This document shows, in pieces, positions 44,404 through 53,901 of a stretch of DNA of 64,000 nucleotides. Below the pieces are notes generated by a model. It made no database searches. It was not told the DNA's origin and was given only the letters and a program-made list of their open reading frames with translations. Origin of the DNA: Brachionus rotundiformis (lineage: Eukaryota; Rotifera; Eurotatoria; Ploima; Brachionidae); assembly GCA_016802295.1 (NCBI GenBank), contig JAESIW010000200.1, positions 630,107 to 694,106 on the forward strand. The letters run 5' to 3'. The translations under genes and the position numbers were made by a program. Within the stretch, counting starts at the first letter, position 1. Each line of letters starts with the position of its first letter.

Positions 44404-45820
44404 CAAATTTGAATTTCAAAATTAGATTCGGCTCTTTTTTATCTCTCTCTCTCTCTCCAAACATTGACTTAGACTTTAGACAATTGATCACTAGACTCTC
44501 TCATTTGATCTCTGCTTGAGCAATCCACTTCACATAATTACATAAAGATACAACTAAATACCAGTCTCTTTTTAATTCTAGATAATACTTATTTTTAAAA
44601 ATTATTTCCTTTATTTAATTAATTCCCAAAAAATATAAATGAAAATTAAATAATAAATTGCTTTATTTAGCTTTTGTCAAAAAATAAAATACTTTCTAAA
44701 TATTCAAATAAAAACTTTTTTAGATAATATTTACCAAATTTAAATAATATTATATATATTAGATATAAATGTTTCAAAAATTTATACAGATGATTTCTTT
44801 TTTTTTAAGAATTCAGATTTATAAATATTTTAATAGATGATAGTATTTTTTATAAAAAGAAAAAAATAATTGTAACTACTAACCTCAAAATTTTTCAATT
44901 TCATAAATTTATCTACAGTCAAAATTGTATTAAGTTAAAAGTAATAAGAGTTGAACAATATTTTTTTAAGTCAATTTATTAAAAATAGAACATTTGAAAT
45001 ATATTGATTATTTATTATTTATTTTTTAATCATAAATTTTTTTTACTAGATCATTAAAATTCAATTAGGTCTGTATAAACTATAAGTTATTAACTTTTAT
45101 CTTGATATTACTCCTCAAGATCATCAAAGAAACTATTTTTGCCATCAATATGCAACTTAATATTAATAAAGAACTTTCCACAATCCATCTCTCCCATTAT
45201 TTCTGATTTTACCCAAAACTGTTTGTCTAGTTATTACTTTGGCCAGTTTACCATCCTTGATTTCCTGTGTAATATTATATGTTTTTAGCTAGTCTCTAAT
45301 AAGACTTTGAATTAACTTCATTTATTTATTATTTATTTTTATTTAATAAATTCGTAACCTTTTCTTAATTTTTCAAAAAGAAATTCTAACTTATATTTAT
45401 TTTTTTTCAATTAATAAAATACTCCTTTTTACAACATCTATTTTATTCATATCTATTTTTTTAATTTTAATTAAATCAATTGGAAAATTTCAAATGTTTT
45501 TTAATATTATACAATTAATATAAATACTCCTTAAATTACTAAAGATAATGTTTTAGTTTCAAAATTTATTTTAAAATCATTTAATATTTAGAAATTAAAA
45601 ATACTATCTATAACAAAAACATTATAATTACAATATATTGAAAATCAATTATATACTAATAATTTTTTGAAATTCAAAAAATGTACCTTCAATCTAAATT
45701 TAAAAGTGTTTAGTATTTGCATTAGAATTAAAAACAATAATTTTTGTCTCAAAAATTTATTTATTTAAAAAAAATTAATTTATTGGTAAAAATTCGGTTC
45801 TACTAAACACAACAGTAATA
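44404..45820. other. Inner end of the left arm and start of the spacer
   Basis: 44404-44720 is still close to the right arm, including a (CT)n run at 44440-44458. From 44750 to about 45000 the match becomes patchy (blocks such as tataaatattt and caaaattttt remain), then stops. No gene. Confidence 0.5.
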
Positions 45821-46246
45821 CTAAAGATACCAGACTTTTAGCTGACCAATTTCATTGTTAAAAAAGCTAGAGGTTTGCATGGGCGACTGAAAAATAGAAG
45901 CGGAATAGTTGTATAGATTATTTTCGTTTAGGCTTATCTTCTTGGTTTTTTTTGACATTTTCCTCTTTTTTTCCCTCAGCGGTCGCCTGCAAATGGGAGT
46001 TGAGGTTCTGGAGAGCGTGCTCGTGGTGTAATTTTCACTCATACACACAGCACTATCAAAAACGACCTCAATCGATATGACAGAGTCATTTTGGCAGTCT
46101 GTGTTCCGCTTAAGCTCCTTCTGCATGTCCAAGTGGCGCACTCGGCTTGTATTTGAACATTTGCTCAAAAATTGCTCTCTTTTTTGCTTCAGTCTAAGCC
46201 TCATTTTGGCCAATTTAATTTTCAACATTTCTCTTTTGGATTCCAT
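45821..46246 (-). CDS. Small basic, probably coiled-coil protein in the palindrome spacer
   Basis: A minus-strand ORF of 141 aa starts at ATG 46246. The first 30 residues are very basic and helical (MLKIKLAKMRLRLKQKREQF). The middle holds a Ser/Thr-rich stretch, then RRPLREKKRKMSKKTKK, a nuclear-localisation-like cluster. TATATAAA at 46286-46293 on the minus strand lies about 40 nt upstream of the ATG, supporting a real short-leader gene. The last codons (QLKVWYL, stop) contain a possible GT donor, so a further exon is possible. It is single copy here, unlike the genes of the arms. Family unknown. Confidence 0.5.
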   Translation of the reverse strand: MESKREMLKIKLAKMRLRLKQKREQFLSKCSNTSRVRHLDMQKELKRNTDCQNDSVISIEVVFDSAVCMSENYTTSTLSRTSTPICRRPLREKKRKMSKKTKKISLNENNLYNYSASIFQSPMQTSSFFNNEIGQLKVWYL

Positions 46247-46285
46247 TATTCAAAAAAATATCAATTCTAAAAAAATAAACTAAGC

Positions 46286-46293
46286 TTTATATA
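46286..46293 (-). promoter_or_regulatory. TATA box of the spacer gene
   Basis: TATATAAA followed by GC on the minus strand, 40 nt upstream of the ATG at 46246. Confidence 0.5.
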
Positions 46294-46309
46294 ATTTGAT
46301 GTTCAAAAG

Positions 46310-47745
46310 AAAAAGCGCTCAATTCATTCAATGAACGAACTAAAAAAGATTAGGTGTTCGTTCAATAAACACGTTCAAAACGACGTATTCTAATTATAAG
46401 TTTAGTCCCAAATTGAACGTGATTTAAAAGCGATTTTTTGAAATGTGTACACTTTCTAAATTGATTAATTAAATAATTATAAAAGAAGCTAAAATTTCTG
46501 AATGCTATTTGTTAATAGTTTTACAGCCTATTTATAAATTGTTGTAAAAAGTGAGCTCGTTTTTTGGATTGGTTATCTACAATAGATACATGATATTTTT
46601 TCCTATTGGTTTGTAGGAGGATCTAATTAGCAATTAGCTAACCTCTTCCTGAACTAAATTAGATATTACGTAGATTTCAATTTTTTTAATCTCTACAAGA
46701 AACTTTCTATTTGTTCTCATTCTTTCAAAAAAGTTCAAATATTTGCTTCTCTTATCTCATCAAATACTTTGAGCTGTACTTTTTTTGTTTGAAAATTTTA
46801 GGTATTTGTTATGCTCGTTTTGCTTATCTTACTGATTTTTATTGAAAGATTTTTATTGAATTTTTACTGAAAGATATATTTTCTAATAATTAGTCCAGAT
46901 AAAAGTAGTCACAAATAAATGAAACTTGCTTGCATTTCAGCCAAAAATTGTCTTTTAATAGAATTATTTATAACTATGAACTAACCGACTCGATAAAATA
47001 CTACTTTTATTTAATAGAATATTGTATGAATAATCTTAATCATTTTTTTGTATATAACAAACTTAATTTTTTACTTAATTGTAAAATGGATATTTAATCT
47101 TCTATCAATTTTTATTTGAAATTGTCCATGGGGCTTAAACTTTAATTAAATAAATAAAAAAAAAATAACAAAAATGTGTCTTGTTTAATAGAAAATTCAG
47201 GAATCATGTCTAGTGTAGAAATTTATTATTTTTGCTCCTGATAGAAAAAAATTCAAATAGTTCCTTTGTTGAGCCACTGTTGAAGAGTGTAATATTTTCG
47301 AACTGAAGACCGAACTTTCTTAAAATTGATGAAATACGGTACTTCCTAGACAATCTTTTTTTTTTTAAAAAATCATCTAATGAGCTGAATTTAACTCAAT
47401 AGATGATACTTTAAACGCCAAGTTCACTTCGCTTTACTTAGATTTCAAAACAATAGTTTCTACATCAAAACTTATTTTAATGGAAAAATTGTCACATAAA
47501 GAGGAACCAAAAAGAGGGACTCAATTCCATTATGAGCAATTTGAAGTTCTCTTCGAATTGATATAGAAATAAATAAATCTTATGTGCTCACTTTACAATT
47601 TTGTTGAGTGGGCAGCTTATCCTGCAATCACACTTTTAAACTATTTATATTCTTTTAAAAAATAACTTAGTCCAAGCTTTGGCAAACTGGATACTTAGTC
47701 CTTCCTTTCAGTCAAATGATAAGAATTTTGAATAATAGAAAAAAA
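46310..47745. other. Spacer sequence, unclassified
   Basis: AT-rich with no supported gene. A few less AT-rich patches (47220-47480) may be decayed mobile-element sequence, but no family is recognisable. Confidence 0.35.
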
Positions 47746-47749
47746 ATAA

Positions 47750-48025
47750 GACTAGAAAGTATAGAAAGTAAGCTTTTATTAGGGATTATTAAGAAAGGTC
47801 TGGACAGAAAAAGATAAAGTGGGCTGCTCAAGTCGCAGCTATCAAGAAACAACCGAATCAGAAGAAATTTATTCACCAACTGAGTAGCGAAGCACTGGAA
47901 TAGGTTTCCAGTAAAATGTAAATGCGCAAAGTGTCAACGCTTTTAAAAATGGGCTTGGCGAACTCAGCACGATTGCATATAAGGCTAAGCTTTTAGATGG
48001 ATGCAATTCCATTAACTAGCGATCG
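47750..48025 (+). pseudogene. C-terminal end of a LINE reverse transcriptase
   Basis: Broken frames read KKGLDRK, then NRFPVK and NVNAQSVNAFKNGLGELS and DGCNSIN before a stop. The pattern WN-x-P-x-V-x-A-x-S-V-x-x-F-K is the usual C-terminus of jockey/CR1-type LINE ORF2. Frameshifts and a stop make it dead. Confidence 0.6.
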
Positions 48026-48267
48026 ATCTCCTACTACACATCACTCTAATTTAAGATTTTCCTACTCCCATAAACACTTTCAATAATCTCATAAACTGTA
48101 AATAAAAGTAATAAGTGAACTAATACTAAATTTTTATTTTGATTTATTCCATTTTTTCTGCTTTTTAATAATCCTGTAAATAACAAGCTTTTATAAGTTA
48201 AATCTTGCATAACAATTCAGTTTAAACGAAAGCGACAATTCACTGAAGCTTTCTTAAACTTTACTCT

Positions 48268-48364
48268 AATTAAATAGAATAATTTATTAATTATACCAGG
48301 CTATGTGGACCAGCCATACATTTAAAGGTCCAAATCCCATTACGGAAAACAAATCTTTAAAAAA
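48268..48364 (-). repeat. Short dispersed repeat, copy 2 (inverted relative to copy 1)
   Basis: Reverse complement of 39408-39504, differing by about one base in ccgtaatggg/ccgtaatgggg-type positions; contains aggctatgtggaccagcca. Confidence 0.8.
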
Positions 48365-48479
48365 GTGAACTAAAAATTATCTTTTAATCCAATAAATAAA
48401 TTTTTTAAATTTTTTTTTCGTTCTAGAAAAATTTCTTTATTTATATACTAAAAAACTCTCTTATTTATCTTACAAATGG

Positions 48480-49126
48480 AATAGATTAGAGAAGAATGAA
48501 ACTTCAAGCCGGCTGTAAATTCAAATGCAGGTGATAATTCATCAAGTCTATAATTAATCTCATATGTATACTTGTGGGCCGAAATGATCAAAGTTAACTC
48601 TGATAATGTAGATGATTGAAAAAACAGCCGGCCATGAATGTATGAGGCGATTGAGAGTTGCTTGCTTGTAAAATATTACACGAACCATCGTGTTCAAAAT
48701 AGTACGTAATTAATTATCTAATTAGGATCTTGATTTTTCATGCGATACAAATGACAGTAATTTGGCTACAAGCAATCGATAAAGAAATGATTGCTATCAA
48801 TGATAAATGCAAATTTATAGCCTCCAATAACGACAAAAAAAAGATTCTTAAGAACAGTATGATATTTTTATCATTTGTCTTTTATAAACAAGTATTATTA
48901 AACAAAGGAAAACCGGACCGGTCTAGAACTAATTTACTTAGGGGCCGCTCAATTTTATATTAAATTTCTGATAGGAAATTGAAATACAATGTCGATTCTA
49001 GCACCAAGTTCTGTTTTTCTAGCGTCATTCTTATCTTATGGTAAATAAATAAATAAACAATCAGAATGTTTTTAGTCGCGCAAAAAATAATATTTTTGTT
49101 TTTTTTTATTTTTGATGGAGAAAGTA
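48480..49126. other. Spacer sequence, no gene supported
   Basis: Somewhat less AT-rich at 48500-48700. The 77-codon frame at 48730-48963 has no start context, promoter or recognisable domain. Confidence 0.35.
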
Positions 49127-49207
49127 GGCCGAATAGGTATTGATTATTAGAAAAAACAAGCGAGGATTTATAGCAGATTATGTCAGCGCTTGTTGATCTA
49201 TTCGGCC
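49127..49207. repeat. Imperfect hairpin
   Basis: ggccgaatag (49127-49136) pairs with ctattcggcc (49198-49207), and acaagcg (49156-49162) with cgcttgt (49187-49193), in nested order. It could be the core of a small MITE or an RNA-forming element; I see no clear target duplication. Confidence 0.45.
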
Positions 49208-50446
49208 CGAGTCTAAAGCACTGACTGACTGACTTTACTTGACACTTGAATGATGAACTTGACGTGATTTTGTTATCTATGTTATGCAACCCGACTAAAT
49301 TACGTACCTTATTCTGATTTTTGTTTGAAGATGAAGAGATAAGTGAGTAAAAGGACCGATCGTCACTAGATCGGCATTTTGATTATCAATGGACGGTGTT
49401 AATTAACAAAATCAAAGAGTTATAGAGTAAATTAACTAAATATTTCTATTAGCAACTTATCATCTCTTTGGGCTTAAAATATCTTTATATAATTTTAATT
49501 AAGAATAATTATTTTATACAATGTCCATGTCGTACCAGATTATCTTGGAAAGAACCAAGAGAAAGGCTTATTAGGTATGTCAGTAGAATCATAAGCTGAG
49601 ATTAAAACTGAGTCTGCTGTCATTCAGTTTTAAAATTTGAGCTTTATCTAATGAAATAAAAATAAAAAAAAATATAAAATCAATTCCTTGATTATTTTTA
49701 AGTTATTAAAAAAATTGAAGTTGAATGAAGAAATAAAGTCAAATATATTAACTAGCCAAATTTAACATTAAATATTAGAAATTTTTAATATTTAACTCTT
49801 ATTTAATATTAAACAATTTAAATTATTAGATAAATTTTTGAAATTCAAAAAATTTTGAGTTTATTAATTGTGCATCTATTCTTATTAAAAAAAATATTAT
49901 CATCCATTAAATATTTATAAAACAGAATTTTAAGACAAAAGAAAACAAGGATCATTTTAATTAATTTTTGAAACATCTATATTAACTAGTAATCAAAAAA
50001 TATAAACTTTATAGACTTTTTTAAAATTGGTAAAAAAAAGCCTTTATTTGAATATTTAGAAAGTATTTTATTTTTTGACAAAAGCTAAATAAACCAATTT
50101 ATTATTTTAATTAATTAGATAAAGGAAATATTTTTTAAAAATAAGTATTATCTAGAATTAAAAAGAGACTGGTATTTAGTTGTATCTTTATGTAATTATG
50201 TGAAGTGGATTGCTCAAGCAGAGATCAAATGAGAGAGTCTAGTGATCAATTGTCTAAAGTCTAAGTCAATGTTTGGAGAGAGAGAGAGAGAGAGAGATAA
50301 AAAAGAGCCGAATCTAATTTTGAAATTCAAATTTGTTTATTAAAAAAAAGTAATAATTGAACATTCTAGTTTAATTAAAAGATATTTAATTAGATTGAAT
50401 ATAGCACATGTATTACGCAATTAATTGGTATTGTATCAAGAGCAAA

Positions 50447-50626
50447 TTAATGGACATCAAGTGCTGCTTGTATGTTTGTGATATTTATTTTGCCAGTTTT
50501 GGCAATTTCAAGTATTTTGTTTGGAATGATCCAATTGAGACAAGAAGAAAAGAGGGGATTAAGATTGTCTGAGGACTGCTTTAATAAATAATCAACATTT
50601 TGGACACAAGACGACAAGTTTGCCAT
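50447..50626 (-). CDS. 59-aa ORF, right copy
   Basis: Mirror copy of 44113-44292 with the same start context, same length and apparently the same sequence. A poly(A) hexamer follows at about 50336-50341 on the minus strand. Confidence 0.35.
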   Translation of the reverse strand: MANLSSCVQNVDYLLKQSSDNLNPLFSSCLNWIIPNKILEIAKTGKINITNIQAALDVH

Positions 50627-51940
50627 TGTGGACTAATTTGTTGAATAAAACAACAAAGTAAATCAATTATTATCTATGAAAATTTACACTCAATGATTGT
50701 TTTAGCACGTTGGGTTTTTATTCAATGCGATTTGGTCATCGTTTTGTTGAATGCTGAGAGTTGTTTGGTGCCATGAGGATTTGGTTTTCGGATTGTAAAT
50801 CGTTTAGATCGAGAGAGTGAAAGATCTGTTGTTATGGGAATGTTTTGTCTGGTGATGATGATAAGCAAATCTTACAGAAAGTAAAGAGAAAGAGAGAGAG
50901 AGTGATTTATTAACATTGATTAAATCGACTAACAAGAACATGTCAAATAGACATGAGCTGTTTTTTATTGCTATCTTATCCAATTCTTTGTTTTTATCTC
51001 GGTATTTTATCTTGTATGTAGTTCAAGTTCTGATAAATGCTTAATCTTTTGTTTGTTTTGTTTTTGCAAAGCATATTTCGCTCTGCTTTCTATTATCTTT
51101 CATATGAGCAGTTCTTTTCATATTGTACCAATTACCTGCTATTCAATCGAGTGTCTTTGATTGAAGGCTATCATCAATAGCAGCGATATCTTATCACGAC
51201 TCTTTGAATGATTATTCACTTGATTCACAGTTAGTTGAGTTAGTTCTGTTTTGAATTAATTAGACCCTGCTTGTCTTGGTCATGGTTGCTTTTTTTTGGC
51301 TTTGTTTTAGACCAATGTTTAAATGAAACTGTTACAAATTGATTCGATTGTGAGCTCACATGAGATTTATCTTTCTTTCTATCACTCAAATTACAGGATA
51401 TTAAAATGCGAAAATATTAAATGCTTATCTATCTCTTGATGATTATTTTAATTCAAAATTGAGGAACCGAGAAGAGAAAGAGAATAGGATCACTTTTCAA
51501 AGCGTTACTAACCTTAATCAACTTATTAATATTACCATTTAGTTTAATTTTTATTTTTAATAGATATTTTTTCAATAAGAAAATTTAATAAATCATTTTG
51601 CTTTTTATTTTTATAGATAAAAATAAGAGAAATCCAAATATTTTTGGAATAAAGTATTTTTCTTTTATTAGATTTATGAAATATAAATCAAAACCTAAAA
51701 CCCATGAACAGCTACTTTGATCATTTGATTTTTTGAGTATTTAAACAATATTATCAATTGATAAGTTAACAAGCATATTCAAAAGATGAATTGATACTTT
51801 CTTAAATTAACTAACTGAATCTATTAAAGAAATATCTATTAAATAAAAAAAAATAGCTATTTTACAATGTTTTATTTTATCTTTTTGATTTAAAATTTGT
51901 TTAAAAGGCAGCACAGTAATGCTAAAATTTCTTGGAATGT

Positions 51941-52105
51941 TTACCACAATCCGCGACAACCAGCTTGACTTTTGAAATGATTAATTGATGAGTTAATATT
52001 CCATATGTCGTTGTAGCTTAGTATTTGTACTTTCTTGTTAAAATAAAACCATTTCTTGAGTTTATTTTTTATTTTTACAAATGAGCTTTTAATTTTATCA
52101 AACAT
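51941..52105 (-). CDS. 54-aa cationic mini-protein, right copy
   Basis: Mirror copy of 42634-42798, apparently identical at nucleotide level, with its TATA box (about 52169-52175 on the minus strand) and poly(A) signal (about 51871-51876) also kept. Identity of the whole unit in both arms is what makes this more than a chance ORF. Confidence 0.5.
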   Translation of the reverse strand: MFDKIKSSFVKIKNKLKKWFYFNKKVQILSYNDIWNINSSINHFKSQAGCRGLW

Positions 52106-52815
52106 TTTTTTTGGGAACTAATGTTTGAAATAAGCCATTTAAAAATAGACAACTTGGCCCAAACAGCTATTTATAGCCAATTTATTCAAATAAAAATTTT
52201 AAAATCTTTATTTTAAGTAAAGTACATTTGGATTAATTTTAAAATGAAAATAAAAAAAATTTAAATTTCCTCAATTTTATTTAAAACAATTCTATAACTG
52301 AGGAAATTATTGATTGATTTTTTTGTCTTTTGGATTAAAACTGTAATAATTAAAAATGTTGATTTAAACATTAGAATTTTCCTTTTTTGTTAGATCTAAA
52401 TCCCTAGATTTATTTTTATTTTTGAGAAATAAAATCTATCAACTACTTTAAATTTAAAGTTTTTTAATTAAAAGAAAATAAAGTAAGGATCTGGCTCAGT
52501 TCCATTGCCATTGCCATTGACTTGATTTAAAAACCAAAATCGAATTAGAAATAAAACTAAGCATGTTTTAAAATAACAATGAATCTGATTCTTACACCCA
52601 ACTTGTTCTCATTCATAAAAAACAATTGATCATTTTACTTATGCATTTTCAAAATTGAAAAGATAAAAAAAAATTGTAGATTTGTTTGATTTAGTTGTTT
52701 TATTTTAAATAAAAATTTATATACAATTGTACAAAAGAGTAAGATATTTGATCAAAGAAGATATTTTAAATTCAATCAATAGAATCGATTCGCTTATATG
52801 ATTCTTGTAGACCAT

Positions 52816-52823
52816 TATAAAAA
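52816..52823 (+). promoter_or_regulatory. TATA box of the right repeat-protein gene
   Basis: TATAAAAA followed by GC, 83 nt after which the leader ends just before ATG 52906; the same element precedes the left copy. Confidence 0.6.
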
Positions 52824-52905
52824 GCTTTGGAAAAAAGCTAAACTTCATACAAATTAATAAAAAAACAAATTTAATTTTAAACACTCAAAAAAACCAATAT
52901 TCAAA

Positions 52906-53317
52906 ATGTGCTCTCCATGTGGTTCATCATTTAACTTCTCTTTGCCAGCTCCATTGCCAATGCCTCTTCCACTCCCAGAACCATTGCCATTGCCAATCAG
53001 CACTTGTGGTTCATCGTGTGGTGCTTCACTTCCATTGCCATTGCCATTGCCATTGCCAATCAGCTCATGTGGATCGCCATGCTCTGCCCCAGCTCCATTG
53101 CCAATGCCTCTTCCACTCCCAGAACCATTGCCATTGCCAATCAGCTCTTGCGGTTCACCATGCTCTGCCCCACTCCCATNNNNNNNNNTGTGGTTCATCA
53201 TTTAACTTCTCTTTGCCAGCTCCATTGCCAATGCCTCTTCCACTCCCAGAACCATTGCCATTGCCAATCAGCACTTGTGGTTCATCGTGTGGTGCTTCAC
53301 TAGGAACTTGGTTCTAA
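52906..53317 (+). CDS. Cys-Gly-Ser / Leu-Pro repeat protein, right copy (assembly gap inside)
   Basis: Same start (MCSPCGSSFNFSLPAP) and end (CGSSCGASLGTWF, TAA 53315-53317) as the left copy. The array is interrupted by nine Ns at 53180-53188, after which the sequence restarts with the N-terminal module (tgtggttcatcatttaac) rather than the expected next repeat. The gap therefore marks a mis-joined or collapsed array, and the true length is unknown. A TATA box lies upstream and AATAAA at 53389-53394 downstream. See the left copy for composition and likely role. Confidence 0.55.
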
Positions 53318-53394
53318 ATTAATTTAAGCCTAAAAATGTCTCTTTTGTTTTTTAAATTTTTTTAAGGATAGTTATAAAGTAGACTTTTAATAAA

Positions 53395-53880
53395 TTTGTC
53401 AAAAATAATTAAATTTTTTAAAGAATGGAAATTTTCTGCATATTTTTAAAGATAAAAAAAATACAATGTAGAAATTAAAGAAAAAAAAAAATTGTTCTTA
53501 TAGAAAAATTAAAAAATTATAGTTTGTTTTATAAATAATTTTTCATTTAAAATTTTTGTTTTAAAGTTATTTGTTTTAATTTTATGTTTAAAAATAAATA
53601 TATGATAAAAATTATTTTTAAACTGAGTCAATGAAAGAATTAAAAATATATTTTTTAAATCGATTTTAAATGGAAATTAATTTATTTGAAAATACCATTT
53701 TGAGACAATGTAAATTATTCTATAATACCAAAAATATATTTTATTTAATTCAAAACTATTTAATTCTTAATTTTTTTTCAATTCAAATTAAATCAATAAA
53801 TATGATTTGTTTCTTGAATAAATTTGAAAAAATATTCTAAATTTTAGAAGGTTAAAATTTTTGTTAAAAATGCAATGTTT
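53395..53880. other. Diverged flank between repeat gene and FAD gene
   Basis: No gene; counterpart of 40790-41283 with many indels. Confidence 0.5.
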
Positions 53881-53901
53881 TATTAATGATATTAAGATAG
53901 C

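Larger units (their letters stand above)
37968..45000 (+). repeat. Left arm of the large inverted repeat
   Basis: Compared by eye with 49700-55540 read in reverse complement. The outer edge is sharp: matching starts at caaaattgtcagattttgc (37968). The inner edge fades between about 44750 and 45000. The arm is longer than its partner because about 1.1 kb is inserted near 38334-39501. Identity is very high in the FAD gene and at 42.2-44.6 kb, lower at about 40.8-41.35 kb and inward of about 44.7 kb. Confidence 0.88.

Noticed and set aside
48730..49289. ORFs of 77 (+) and 109 (-) codons in the spacer
   Set aside because: No recognisable domain, promoter or splice context; the minus frame overlaps the hairpin region.
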